In this document: piece by piece, positions 21,162-34,165 of the stretch
Layout: every line of letters starts with the position of its first letter
How positions within the stretch are numbered: position 1 is the first letter of the stretch
Assembly: GCF_016808335.1 (NCBI RefSeq)
Contig: NC_053148.1
Span: 49,244,930 to 49,308,929, forward strand
From: Panicum virgatum
Taxonomy: Eukaryota > Streptophyta > Magnoliopsida > Poales > Poaceae
DNA length: 64,000 nucleotides
Direction: 5' to 3'
Notes under the pieces: generated by a model
Database searches by the model: none
Seen by the model: only the letters and a program-made list of their open reading frames with translations
Told to the model about the DNA's origin: nothing
Translations under genes and position numbers: made by a program

Positions 21162-24100
21162 TCAGCCGAGGCGCAGGTCGTGGGAGCCGTAGGCCATGCC
21201 GTGCAGGTTGGGCTGGCTCGGCACCACGCGGAAGGCGTACATGTCCGCCGCGCCGGGGCCGCCGCCGCCGCCCAGCGCCACCGCGCCGTCCCACCCGCCG
21301 CCGGCACCCGTGTTGTCCACGAACCCGAACGCCGGGTCCTCGCGCATGCCCTGCACGCATATGCACACACACCTCTAGTCAGATATACTCTCTTCAAGTT
21401 GGTAAAGAAAGTCATATCAGACATCCAAACAGTTTCCAAAAACTACTTTAACCCCTATCTTTTTGCTATAAAAAATTTATAAATATAGTTAAAATATAAT
21501 TTTATCAAATTATATTTCTAGAAGAATCTACTTGCGTCACTTTCATATTTTCAAACTCAACCCCAAAAAAATTATTTATAGTTAAAATTTAAAATATTTG
21601 ATATAAGACAAACTCAAAATGATTTCATTTACCAACACAGAGAGAGTGTGTATCAAGCTGCTGGTAGTACATTACAAATGAAGCGATGATAGCAATCGCG
21701 AGTTGCTTATATATACAGATTATTAACCACGCTGCACGTACCAGCTCCTGCTGCAGGTTCTTGTACGCCTCGTAAGAGTGCTTCACCTGCACACGTACAC
21801 ATGTTTGCACAGCATAATAGTAACATTAAGCAAGGTCGTCGTATACCGGCCACAACATTAATTACTTAATTTGTCGAGTAACAGAATCCAAAATTATTGA
21901 TGACGTCATGGTATATGAAGTATTAAGCCTACTTGAAGAGAAAATGGGTCATCACTTGCTTCCATATGCAGCTTCTAGCTAGCTAGCAAGAAGCAGCTAT
22001 GTCTATTAGCAATGGTAGTTTTGTGTATATGCCTAGCTAGCCCAGTTCATGTGCATGCTTAAACAAGAATCAGCGTACCGTACGTGTGCTTGGTAGTATC
22101 TGCTGGTAGTCTACTAACTATATGATGCATGCATGGTCCCATATATAAATGTGTTCATGGCCATATTTCCTGTTGACAAGTCTACCCAACAATTAATTGT
22201 CGATCAACTTGAACACATTATTTACTCTTAATTTATATCGTTTAACTAAAAGCCTAGCTGCTCCATCAGAAGGTCTTTAGGTAATATACAGCTTGCATTG
22301 TTTGCTAAAATGTTATTTTTTAAACTTTGTTTGCTAAAATGTTAGTAGCATGAAATACAAAAAATTTATCCAAAAAAGTGTAAACTCTAAAAAAAGGTTC
22401 TTTTAATAATTATATATATTGCTCTAACTTCAATATAAGTTATTTGTGCTATACAATAGGAGGAGCTATCTGCATCTGATGGAGTGATGGACAACACATA
22501 TGTGTCCTTCACATGGTGGGGATAGATGAAGGTGCGTGCTAGAAAAATAGAATTTGGGTGATTTAATTCTCAGAAATGATCTGGGATGCATGTTTATTTC
22601 AGTCAAAATACATGCTGCATGCATGGTCGTGGCACAGGCGTGTTTGACAGACTACATTCAGAAATCAAAAGCCAAAGTACCTCCATATGCATACTAATGG
22701 GTTCCATTTCCACACTTCTGCAAATCATAAAGCCTCCACTTTGGTACTTATCTGCGTGTGTATCATGCTATGGTGCTACATCATAAAAATCAGTGTTTGA
22801 CATGCTACACCCGAGATAGCCGGGGGACCAAAATGATAGCAAACGATCTGCGGGGCAGCTGTCTAAGCTAGCAGGCTTAACGGGAGAAACACGCAGACGC
22901 ATGCATATGGATGCCCCAACACTAGCTGTCCTTTGCTTTCTGGTTCTCAATTCATTGTAGCTTCTAAAAGACAGAGACCAATGAGCCTATTGATTGAAGA
23001 ATACAGCGTTGCATACGATGTGTACGAGTGCGTGCCATGCGAGCACATGAGATGGACCAAGGTCTAGTACACAGTTCTACAACGTGGAGCTACTTTGAGT
23101 AGAGCCTCGAATTTACACGGAGGAGGAGTTGAGTGTGGAAATGCACAGACATGCATGCTAATGTACACTGGACAAGAGTATGCAAGTCTCAGTTTGAGAA
23201 GTGGTGGTGTCTGTCAGATATTTGCTTTGATCACTACTTGAAGAGTCAAATGTGCAGGTACAAAGATTTGAAGGTGGTTGGGGTTGCATGTCGATCTACA
23301 TGGTTTTCTTAGTATAGATAATAAGTAGATGCACTAGAAAGGTATAGATAGGAAGAGGTGGTAAGAAAACTCACAGTTATGGGTATCTTATTTAAGTCAC
23401 AAATGATTCATTTAACCGAAGCAATTAACATGTATATGTTGATATGAAAAAAATACTATTATAGCCTAAAAAAGAAAGGAGTGATGATTTGGCCCAATTG
23501 CAAACTGATTTGGAAACATTACCATGGCCACTGGACTAAACTAATTAAGAAACTGGTGACAAGTGAAGGCAAAGGTCGTCAGGCGATCTAGTTTTTTTTT
23601 AGATTATGGAAAAATTCGGGTTTGATCATTCACAAGCGAATGACTGCAGCCAATTGGGAGATCTAGGTCGGTGCAGATATATATGTAATGACAAATTGGC
23701 TGGCGACTAACTCTTTAAACTTGCATTGCCTAACTGACTTGGAAAATGTACGAGCAAATCGATGCACAGTAGTGTGTGTGGGATCACATGATGATACTGA
23801 AAAATGCTTGTTTTTATTCTTATTACCTTCTTCTTGTAGGTTTCAGTCTGCGTGGAGATCACATGATACTGCAAAATCAAATGGAAAAAAGGATCAGCAA
23901 AAGAGAGAGGTCAATAACATAAGCATGAGATTAAATGATTCAAGTTTTTCAAAATTATATTACAAGCAATTCTCTCACACACCTTTTCTTTTGAGAACAA
24001 AGAAATATCGCTGCAACATGTTATGCATGTTGTTTTTTAAAGTCAAAATTTACTATAGAACATCGATGATATGCATCAATATATAGGAAAATTAGCAATA

Positions 24101-25182
24101 CCGTCTTCTCCACCAAGTGAAGAATATATCATAAATATTTTCTTCTTAACTAATTCACACACAAAAAGACACGTATAAGAGGAAATTAAGAACGCACACA
24201 GATCTACCAGCGAAAAGCATTCACAAACAAATCAAGAAACACACAAATAAAGATCTACCAAGGCGCATGAAATATGCAGAGATCTGAAGAGAAGACATCA
24301 GTTTTGCAGAAGGGATAGATCTAGCTATATGTAGAAGCTGAACAAAAAGATTAGGGTTTGTACGCGCCTTCCTGTGGCGAACCTCCTTGAGAGCGGTGTC
24401 AACATTTTGCTCAAGACCGCGCAGCTCGTCGAACTCCAGACTGTCCAGATCTTCACCCATCCTTTGCCTAAGCACACAAATCAAGCATCACAGTTAACTA
24501 AACGTTGCGAATTACTTAATTCCCCCGTCTTGCTCAGAAATCCCCATGAGAAACCAAAGAGAAGAAAGAGGAAAGTGGTGTATCCCGTGCTGACCTAATC
24601 TCTGTGCGCAGGTTGCGATTGATGTCCTTGAGATGGCTCAGCGTGCGCTGCATATTCTGCAGTAGTCAAACCAAGCAAAACACACCAGATTTTTTTTTCA
24701 GATCTCGTCATCTCATGGACAGGTGAAGAGTAAAGCAGCTAGCTTGGTGCCTGCTGATGCAAAAAAGAGAAGGAACGGAAATACAAAAGGAGACAATCGT
24801 TCACCTCATACTGCTCAACCCATAGGCTGGTCCCGATGGCCTGCTGGTAGCGGTCAAAGATCGTCTTGATGCTGCAATCAATCAAGAACAAAGCAGCCGC
24901 CGACAGAAGGAAGCTAAGTAAGCAAGCGAGACACAGAACCAAGCTGGATCAGCGTGAAATTGAGCAGCTTATGAAGAACAAGTATAGCACTGACTCGGTT
25001 CCGGGGCTGCAGAACTCGTGGTACTTGCCGGTGGAGGAGAACATGATGATGGCGACCTGGGCGTCGCAGAGCACGGTGAGCTCGCGCGCCTTCTTCATGA
25101 TCCCGGTGCGGCGCTTGGAGTAGGTGACCTGGCGGTTGGTCGCGTTCTCGATCCGCTTGATCTCGATCTTGCCGCGCCCCAT
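21162..25182 (-). CDS. AP3: APETALA3/DEF-class (B-class) MIKC MADS-box transcription factor
   Basis: Seven exons: 25,182-24,995; 24,871-24,805; 24,656-24,595; 24,467-24,368; 23,868-23,827; 21,786-21,742; 21,350-21,162. Lengths 188, 67, 62, 100, 42 and 45 match the conserved MIKC pattern, giving 230 residues. The MADS domain (residues 1-60) starts [13 protein letters not shown]. The I and K regions follow, and the C-terminus holds the PI-derived [12 protein letters not shown] and the paleoAP3-like DLRLG tail. It is the counterpart of rice SPW1/OsMADS16 and maize silky1, which specify lodicules and stamens as a heterodimer with PISTILLATA-type proteins in the nucleus. The exon 4 donor is GC (AAG|GCGCGT), since the nearby GT would break the frame. 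Intron 5 is 2.0 kb. No stop or shift; judged functional. Confidence 0.97.
21787..23826 (-). other. Large fifth intron of the AP3-class gene
   Basis: Bounded by donor GTAATA and acceptor GTGTGCAG. Mostly A/T-rich with runs of tgcatgca-type motifs near 21,970-22,140. No ORF, LTR or clear MITE is visible. It is the longest intron of this gene, so possible regulatory sequence would be expected here, but I can point to none. Confidence 0.5.
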
Positions 25183-28038
25183 CTTGGGATCCTCGGCCAG
25201 CTGCCGGTCGCCGCCCTCCTCCACGGTCTCGAGCTGCTTGCTAGCTGGGCTAGCCGGAGCAGATCGATTCGGAGATCGAGCGAGGAGCTCGAGGGAGCGA
25301 GACGGGGACGAGAAGGGGGGATGGGGGACGGAGAAGGCAGAGGCCGCGCGAGCGCGTTGCTTGTGATAAGGAGGAGGAGTTGGAGTTGGAGGAGGAGGCG
25401 GTGGTGTGAGAGCCAGAGGGAGGCGCGATGAAGTGAAGGACAAGGCGTGTGTGTGCAATTCGGGGTGGGGAGGACGAGCGGTGGAGCGCGACGTGGACGG
25501 GGGCAGCTGCCGAATCGGTGAAAGGCGTGGGGCACCGTGCCCGCCCGTGCCGTGTGCCCGCGCGCGCCACCGGTCAGCCGTCGCCGGCTGGCCTGCTTGG
25601 TCCTCGTGACGCGCGCGCGCGGCGTGGGTGTAAGCGCCGGCTGGCCGGCCGACCTGATTCCAACGTGCCATCGGTCTCGGTCGGTCGCGGCTCAGGAGGA
25701 GAGGATCGGACCTGCCGCGGGCGGGGCTGTGGCCTTTGGGCACAACTGTTAGCATGGTTTTGGCTACCGGATCATCGCCGGGTCTCTTCTTCTCCTTTTT
25801 TTCCCTAAAGTCAGGGAGACGTCGACAGGCCCGGCGGTCTGTCATGACTCGTGACGTGCTCTCTTTTTTTGAAACTGTCATGACTTGCTCTTGATATGTG
25901 CAGCTTCTAGAGAAAGCAAGCAAATTGTAAGAAACAAATAGATTGCCTGCTTTGGTACTAGAATCATAAGCTACCATGGAGTTGTTTGCCGGATGTTTTC
26001 AGGAGGTGATGTTTTGAGGGTGCCACTAGGGCACGTACTCCTACACTGCAAATCAAAAAGGCAATCTCATAATCTGGATAAGTTTTTTTTTTTCGAAAGC
26101 CATGCATGATATGCAATGGATTTTTCTGAAGCTATAATCCGGAATTAGCTTTTCCAAAGTCACAGTATATTATCAGCTTTTCTAAAGCCACGTCTAGAAT
26201 CGTTTTTCCACCGCCCCCGAAAACCAAAACTCAAAAAAAAAAACACACAACTAACTAAAACTTGAGGAGACAGTCTCTTGGAAAAAAGAAACACGAGCCG
26301 GCTCAAATTCTATGGGACGGTTAAGTTGGTGTTTTTTGGTCATTGTTTAGGAATATAATGCAAGATTCAGTGTGCATTATTATTATACGCTACTCAACCA
26401 CTAGTACATATGATTCTCCACGACCCCGAGTTCCAACTTGACCTGACCAACACTCTGCTCATGTACCATAGATCTATCATCTAAAAAGAGCCATGTTTCC
26501 ATGTCATTTTGGAACATGTGAGATCAGGGACAAAAAGCAGGTTACACTAGATATCTAAGTCTCAAGCAAAGGCGGTTCTATAATACAACTGAGGAATGAA
26601 GAACTCCCATTGTCCATCAGTCAAGCAGGACAAAAAAAAAAGGAGCCAGCTACAATTAACCACTTGTAGGCTGTAGCTCAGTAGCTCGTATGACTAGTCA
26701 TGTCCATCTAATTGCTTTTGGTATCTTGCATTCTATACGGAAAACCACGGTAACCATGAGTGAGAAATCAAGCAGGTGATGCCTGTTCTGAGCTGGTATT
26801 TCTTGGGCTGTGGGAGGCCTGATTCTAGACGTGCAAGCTTCCTGGTTGGTTGGTGGTATGCAGCGCAGCAGCGGCTCGGTCAATCATGCGGCCGGCAGCT
26901 TGTGTGAGCAGAAGAGGAAATCCTTCGTGCCACTTTCCAGTTCCAGGCATGAGTTATTGGGCTCATGCCACCATTTCTGGGTGCTAGTACGTGACGTGTC
27001 ATTGCACTGACTACAGGGAAAAAAAGAGAGATGACCAACTTGCATTGCTTTCATTTAATTTTTTTTGTTTGTTGCTTTTTGTTTGAATTTTCCTTTAAGA
27101 TTTCTCTTGGTTCGCCCTGAATACTCGGTGGACAATATATATGGTGCTCTTGCTTGCATGCACGCTTGCACGGTGCTTCATGGACACTGTGGTACTTCAT
27201 GGACACTGTGGTACTTGCAGCTTTCCAACGATCTCCATTCACTTGGCCGTGGCTGGTAGCTGGTGATGATTTGTTTTTTTGGTTAGCTGGTGGCTGGTGC
27301 TGATTTGGTGTGAGAGAAAAACACGGCTGACTGATTGGTTGACAAGCCAAGCGAACAAAATTTGTTTTTTTAATAAAAGATATTTTTTTGTTTTCAAAAT
27401 AGGGGAGTGCTGCACTATATACAGTGTTTCCAATTTGTTCTGCTTTATTTTTGTGGCCATGGCAACACGCCTAGGTATTTAAGGTACAGTTTAGAACTTT
27501 AGATAGTTAACTCCCAAGTTTTGGTATATATGCTGCTAAATGTTAGCCATATTTAGTATTTCCTAGCGGTTATTAGGAGCCACAATTGTATTTGGTCACA
27601 CTTTAAAAAGAAAAAGAAAACCAGAATGAACCATGAAATTTCATGTTTCATTCTGTTTTCCATCTAAAGAAAAACAACCGCGAGCTACTTGGAAAGAAAT
27701 CAAACAGACGGAAGAAACACGGAGCAGATCATGGGAATGAAGGTCAAGAGCGAGAGAGAGGAGGGAGACGACGCGCCATGCACCGGCACCGCCCGCTTGT
27801 TAAGCAACGCGGCTCGTCGAGGAGGCTCCTGGCTCCCCACACCACCACCGCGCGCGGGGTCCACATGTCATCCCCACGTCCGACCACCCCCCGACGCGCG
27901 GGGATCACCCCATGTTCCAAAGATTACGCGTCAAACCCCTGATCGATCGACCATTAACCCTACACGCCCAAACTGTTTGTGCGAACAGATCAACCGCGCG
28001 CGCGCGGCAGGGCCCAATCCCATCTGCTACCCGGCCGC
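25183..28038. promoter_or_regulatory. Intergenic region between divergent MADS and PMT genes
   Basis: The two genes are head to head, so both promoters lie here. 25,183-25,640 is GC-rich 5' leader and proximal promoter of the MADS gene; the middle is A/T-rich; 27,700-28,038 is the GC-rich leader of the PMT gene. The open frames overlapping the leader on either strand show no family features. The stretch 27,280-27,350 resembles a fragment repeated near 35,270-35,330, probably a degraded MITE. Confidence 0.5.
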
Positions 28039-31000
28039 ATGCGGGATCGGTCCATGGCGGGGGCCTCCCGGGGCTCGCGCGCCGGCGGCAAGCGCGGCGG
28101 CGCCGCGGCCTCGGCGGCGGCGTCCGCGTGCGTCTACTACGCCACCACGGCGCTGCTCGTCGCGCTCTGCGTCGCGGGGGCCTACTTCCTCACGTCCACC
28201 TCCAGCGCGGCGTCGGCGGCGGCGGCGGCGGACGGGGACGCGGCGGGGGGCACGGTCACCGCGTACCGGCACACGACGCGGTCGTCGTTCGCGTACGAGG
28301 TGACGAGGGAGAGGGCCGCGCCGGCGCCGCCGCGCGGGGCGGGGGCGTCCGCCGGGAAGGCTGGCGGCGAGAGCAGCGGCAACGACGAGGACCTCGCCGA
28401 GGTGGAGTCCCAGCCGAAGAGCGCCGTCGCGGCGGCCGCCGTGCTCGACGAGCCGCACGCCAAGCCGGGCGAGGAGAGTGGTGGAGGCTCCGACGAGGCG
28501 GGCATGGAGGAGGAGCGCAGGATCTCCGCGGCGGCCATGGAGGACGTGAAGAGCGAGGACGGTGACACCGTGGCCGCCGCCGGCAAGGCGAGCGCGGAGG
28601 ACGCGGCCAAGGAGCAAGAGGCCGTGCTGGAAGAGAACCGCGACCCGCAGCTGGAGATGCCGCACGACCAGGCTCGGGCCGCTGCCGTCGACGAGAAGAA
28701 CCTGGACGGCGGCATCGAGGAGGAGAGCAACGCGGGGCAGAGGCAGCGAGAGGAGGAGCAGAGCGCGCTCGACGAGCAGGGAGGCCTGCGCCGGGAGGCG
28801 CAGGAGGAGCCCCAGATCGACGGCGACGAGCGAGCGGACCCGCAGCCGGGGGAGGAGGGCGAGCAGCGTCAGCCGGAGGAGGAGCGCAGCAATATTAATG
28901 ACCAGCCACAGAACGAAGAACAGCCACAGAATGGGGACGGCGGCGACGGCGACAAGCCGGCGGTGTCCGAGCACCGGGAGGACACGGACGGCCGCAGCGT
29001 GGAAGACTCGCTCGTCGGCAAAGCCCACGCCGAGGAGCACAGGGCGTGGGCGACGCAGGCCGACCAGTCCCACTGGGAGAAGGACCGCCGCGACGAGAGC
29101 GCCGGCAGCGGCGAGAGAGACGCCGGCGGCGAGGAGCACGAGTGGCGGGTGTGCAACGTGAAGGCCGGCGCGGACTACATCCCGTGCCTGGACAACGAGA
29201 AGGCCGTCAAGAAGCTGCGGCCGGAGAACTTCCGGCGGTACGAGCACCGGGAGCGGCACTGCCCCGACGAGGGCCCGACCTGCCTCGTCCCGCTCCCCAG
29301 CGGCTACCGGCGGCCCATCGAGTGGCCCAAGAGCCGGGACAGGGTACGTGCACGCTCACTGTTGCTGCACGGCACACATAGACAGGCACTGCTTGGTGCT
29401 TGGTGAATGCTAACCTACCCGTGGTGCTCTGTGTCTGCAATGCAGATTTGGTACAGCAACGTGCCGCACACGAAGCTGGTGGAGGTGAAGGGGCACCAGA
29501 ATTGGGTGAAGGTGAGCGGGCAGTACCTGACCTTCCCCGGCGGCGGCACGCAGTTCATCCATGGCGCCCTGCACTACATCGACTTCCTGGAGCAGTCGGC
29601 CCGCGGCATCGCGTGGGGGAAGCGCACGCGGGTGGTGCTCGACGTCGGCTGCGGCGTGGCCAGCTTCGGCGGCTACCTGTTCGACCGCGGCGTGGCCACC
29701 GTGTCGTTCGCGCCCAAGGACGAGCACGAGGCGCAGGTGCAGATGGCGCTCGAGCGCGGCATCCCAGCCATCTCCGCCGTCATGGGCTCCAAGCGCCTGC
29801 CCTTCCCCAGCAAGGCCTTCGACCTCGTCCACTGTGCGCGCTGCCGCGTGCCCTGGCACGCCGACGGTACGCCGCCGCCGCCGCCCCTTAGCTTGCACTT
29901 GGATCTGCTCCGGTGAGATGATGCAACAACATTGTGTGTAGGTGGCGCCCTCCTCCTCGAGCTCAACCGCGTCCTGCGCCCCGGCGGCTTCTTCGTCTGG
30001 TCGGCGACGCCGGTGTACCAGAAGCTGCCGGAGGACGTCGAGATCTGGAAAGGCACGTGCATGCGCCGATCATCTCTCTCTCTCTCACCTCACCAGGGCC
30101 TGCTTGGGTCGTCGATCAGATGGCTAATGGAGTTTTGTCCACCTGCACACATGCATTCAATGCGCAGCCATGACATCTCTGACGAAATCCATGTGCTGGG
30201 AGCTGGCGTCGATCAAGAAGGACCGGCTCAACGGCGTCGGCGTCGCCTTCTACCGCAAGCCCACGTCCAACGAGTGCTACGAGGCCAGGCGGCGGCGGCA
30301 GCCGCCGATGTGCAGCGACGACGACGACCCCGACGCCGCGTGGTACATCCGCCTCAACTCGTGCATGCACCGCGTGCCGACGGGCCCGTCGGAGCGCGGC
30401 GCGCGGTGGCCCGTGGACTGGCCGCGCCGGGCGCGGGCGCCGCCCTACTGGCTCAGCGCCGCGCGGGGCGGGGTGTACGGCAAGCCGGAGCCGGAGGACT
30501 TCGCGGCGGACCACGAGCACTGGCGGCGCGTCGTCGACAGGTCCTACCTCAACGGCCTGGGCATCGACTGGTCCAGGGTCAGGAACGTCATGGACATGAG
30601 AGCCGCGTACGGAGGGTAAGAAAGAAATCCGCCGTCGAATCGCCGCCCCGCCATTGGTGATCGATGACGCGCTCTGCTCCTGCTGACGGCACGGCTGCCT
30701 CGATCTATCTCTCTCAGGTTCGCAGCCGCGCTCCGGGAGAAGAAGGTCTGGGTGATGAACGTCGTCAACGTCGACGCGCCGGACACGCTGCCGGTCATCT
30801 TCGAGCGCGGGCTCTTCGGCATCTACCATGACTGGTGCGAGTCCTTCAGCACCTACCCGAGAACCTACGACCTCCTGCACGCCGATCACCTCTTCTCCAA
30901 GACCAAGGAGAGGTCAGCTCAATTCTCACTGCTAGCTAGCACTTTGTTGCAGCAATGCCTGGTTGTCAGATTAATTTCTGGCTTGACGCACACGCATGTG

Positions 31001-31227
31001 TCTTCTTCAGATGTGCGGTTCTGCCGGTGGTGGTCGAGGTGGACAGGGTCGTCAGGCCTGGGGGCGGCATCATCGTGCGCGACGAGGCCGGCGCCGTCGG
31101 CGAGGTGGAGAAGCTCCTGAGGTCGCTTCACTGGGATGTGCGGTTGACCTTCTCCAAGAACGACCAAGGGGTGCTCTACGCCGAGAAATCGGATTGGCGG
31201 CCGGAGCTGATCGAGGAGCCTGCGTAA
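28039..31227 (+). CDS. PMT-family putative methyltransferase (QUASIMODO2-like, PMT24-27 type), Golgi type II membrane protein
   Basis: Six exons: 28,039-29,343; 29,446-29,866; 29,942-30,052; 30,168-30,615; 30,718-30,912; 31,011-31,227, giving 898 residues. ATG 28,054 is an alternative start with a better context. A short basic N-terminus and one membrane segment (about residues 31-51) are followed by about 300 acidic Glu/Asp/Gln-rich residues, then the methyltransferase domain (about 368 to the end). Its marks are [16 protein letters not shown], the SAM motif [61 protein letters not shown] and [25 protein letters not shown]. Family members are thought to methylate cell-wall pectin in the Golgi; the substrate here is inferred. 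The exon 3 donor is GC (AAAG|GCACGT). The long acidic linker is typical of the PMT24-27 branch. Confidence 0.95.
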
Positions 31228-31908
31228 TATAGGCAGCCCCTCCTGACTGACCGTTTCAGGACGGCAAGCAGTTTTGGTCTCTGGCTCAAAGATAGTTAGG
31301 GTTCTTCATTTCTTTCTTCCTCTCTTAGTTTGCAGATGTTACATACGAATAACACATCCGTCAGCAGGTTTTGCAATAGCATTACAGTATGTTCATAATC
31401 ACTGATAGAGAATTTAGATCATTATAGCAAACTGAACGCTGATGATAGTTACAGGTTCCTACTTGTATATCCTGGACGCCAAAGGTTATAGGCTCAGTTA
31501 AACATGCCTTGCATTTATTTATTTATTTATTTATAGAAAAACATGTCTTGCATGTGGTAGAGACAACAGGTTGGTCTGGCATAGTGCACCAAGACATCTC
31601 CACAAAAGCATACAAAGCTCAGTTCAATTGCAAATAAGGTATCAGAGGCCGTATAATGATGTATGCAAATTTATATATCAGCTGTTACAACAATGAGGTG
31701 ACGCATTTGTAAACAAACAAACTAATTGAGAAGCAACCACTAAATAGTTCAATCAACCAGAATTTTGTTCCAATCGGGTGACCAGAGTGTTGGACCACAA
31801 TGATGGTCTTCCAATCTATACTAATACAAGTTAAATAGTTCCTATTTTCCATACATTCCTGTCTTTCCAAAAATTGGTGCTGCAGATCTCAAAATTGATG
31901 GGGAATTC
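31228..31908. other. Intergenic region between convergent PMT and DUS1 genes
   Basis: About 680 bp holding both 3' ends. A (TTTA)n microsatellite lies at 31,516-31,536. Nothing else is recognised. Confidence 0.5.
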
Positions 31909-34165
31909 TCAAGCATTGCTAACAGCTAGCCCACCTGCTGAAGTTTGCAGCGCACTCTCTTTTTTGTAAAGTGGCACTCTTCCTCCGAGTTTCTTAAGCC
32001 TCATTACCATGTCATGCAACCATTCGAAGGTGAGTATGTTCTGCTTATTGAGTTCCTCCCTCACCTCTGGATGCACCCTGAACCAGTCCCCCAACATCTT
32101 GTGGACATGGGATCTAATCATTCTCCATGGCACAGGGTACTGCTCACACAGCTTCAAGTATTCAATCACTAGATCAGCCTGGTCCAAGCCGCTATCTCCA
32201 TTCTCATCACCATCTTCTTTCCATTCCTTTGTCCTGAAACCAGCAAAGAGTGCTGGATTTTCTAGAAGAGTTTCTGCTGAAAGCACACCATCAGCACCAG
32301 TATGTTCCAGGCAGTTCTTCACATCCTCCATATGGCGAATGTTTCCATTTGCAAGAACAGGTACTCTAAGAGCATCTTTGACGGCCTTGATGGCATCCCA
32401 GTCTGCTCGAAATTTTTCCCCATCCTTTTCGTCTCTCGTCCGGCCATGGACAGCCACAAGAGAAGCACCAGCTTCCTCAAGCATCTTTGCATATGCTAAT
32501 GTGTCTTCCAACCGTGGAAATATGCGAATCTTTACCGAGACTGGAACATGAAGGTTAGCTGATAGATTCTGCACAAGGGACTTTACGAGGGGAAGGTTAT
32601 CCATGAGAAATGCTCCGTAGTTCCCCCGTCTTGCGATACGCTGGGGGCATCTACAAGGCAATACCTTACTACCAGTCAGAAGAGCATGGGACCATATTTT
32701 CAAGCAATGCTAATCTATGAGAAATGAAAAAAATGGTATATGCTAGCTAGAAAGTAACCATGGAAGATTCATCATTAGTGCTCTAAGCAACGCACAGAAA
32801 GGATCTAGCAGCATTGATGACTAGAACTATACAGTTTTGGAATTGCAGTGTGCAAACCATGGCCTAGCATGGTCGCTAAGTCTTTTCCACATTGGAATCA
32901 CTTGTGTAGTTGTGTATCAGTGATGTATCATGCATTCACGCTCGAGGCACCGCTAACAAGGTTCTTTTCCAGAAGAAATTTATGTCAGCAAACTATTTGA
33001 ATCATTCCCAATGTGGTGTAAACTACAATCAGGTACTAGATAAGTAAATATGAAGATAAAAATCAGTTTAACAGCACAAGGAATTGTGCATTACCCAAAA
33101 TTGATATCGACATAGTCGCAATGTGGTTCCACCATCTTTGCAGCTTGTAACAAAATGTCAGGGTCATTTGCACAAAACTGAACAAAAAGTGGACGGTCCT
33201 CCTGTATATGGTGAAAAGAATGTCACGTCCCATACAAGATAAATATAAATAATACAACTCATAACAAAAAAAGATAACTGTGCATAATAACAAGAGAATA
33301 CACCAGATCATGTAAAATAACTGTCAAATAACCGCTCAAACAACGGGTACCAAATACAGCAATTCTTTGCTTCTCAGGTTAAAACATTGGCTGCTACCAT
33401 TAAAATTTGGAAGTTTTTAAAAATCAAAATGCAAAACTGCCTGATCATATTGTCTCCTCACCAAAGCAATTATTGTATCAGGTTGTATAGCAATGGCAAC
33501 GAGACTAGGTAACTAAACGTTAAATGAGGCTAATGTTTACACAATTGTTACGAAATACAGCAATTCTTTGCTCCTCAGGTTCAAAGATTGGCTGCCCCAC
33601 ATAAAATGGGGAAATCTAATTAACACTCGGAATTCCATCAAACTGCAAACTTGGAAGTAATTTGAAATCAAAATACAAAACTACTTAATCATATTCGTCT
33701 CTACACCAAAGCAATTATCCTATCAGGTTGTATTGCTATGGGGAGCTAAGCATTTACCACTACCCCCATCCCAGTAGTTACGGTGGCTGACTGGAAGCTC
33801 GCGAGCATCATGCCGTCATTTACCTTGCACGTGGTAAACTCCATGGACCTGTACTTCTCGTTCTCGGAGAAGATGCGGGAGTGGAGCATGGGCGTGTATG
33901 CCGCGTCGGCGCCGTAGCGTCGGCACAGCATGCGGAAGGGAAGCTCGGAGTTGTCCACCATCGGAGCCACCATCAGCCGCGGGGACCCCAGGCGCCTCCA
34001 GTGCGCCCACGCGCGCTCGATCCTCTCCTCCGCGGACCCCGGCGGCGGCGGGAGGGGCGGGGCCGGCGCGACCTCCCCCGCCGCAGCGGCCGCGGCGCTG
34101 AAGCAGAGGTCCTCGTCGGGGTCGGCCGCCGTGGCTAGGTGGGCGGCGTCGGCTGCCGGCGGCAT
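31909..34165 (-). CDS. DUS1: tRNA-dihydrouridine synthase, DUS1 type (positions 16/17)
   Basis: Three exons: 34,165-33,824; 33,201-33,095; 32,650-31,909, giving 396 residues with no frame problem. The TIM-barrel FMN-binding domain starts with LMVAPMVDNSELPFRMLCRRYGA. FVQFCANDP and VDINFGCPQRIARRGNYGAF follow, the last with the catalytic Cys near residue 151. Later come VKIRIF, VAVHGRTR, VLANGNI and GADGVLSAE. The C-terminal helical domain is the usual RNA-binding part (CEQYPVPWRMIRSHVHKMLG). The enzyme reduces uridine to dihydrouridine in the tRNA D-loop using NADPH and FMN. The N-terminus is an Ala/Pro-rich tail that may be a targeting peptide, but this is uncertain. Of the Dus families the CPQRIARRG motif fits Dus1p best. 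Confidence 0.95.

Noticed and set aside
24949..25977. 342-codon ORF extending the MADS protein at its N-terminus
   Set aside because: The extension is upstream leader that happens to be open. Family proteins start at MGRGK, encoded by the ATG at 25,182.
28027..29259. 410-codon minus-strand ORF
   Set aside because: It is the antisense shadow of the GC-rich first exon of the PMT gene; the peptide is Leu/Val/Arg-rich without motifs.
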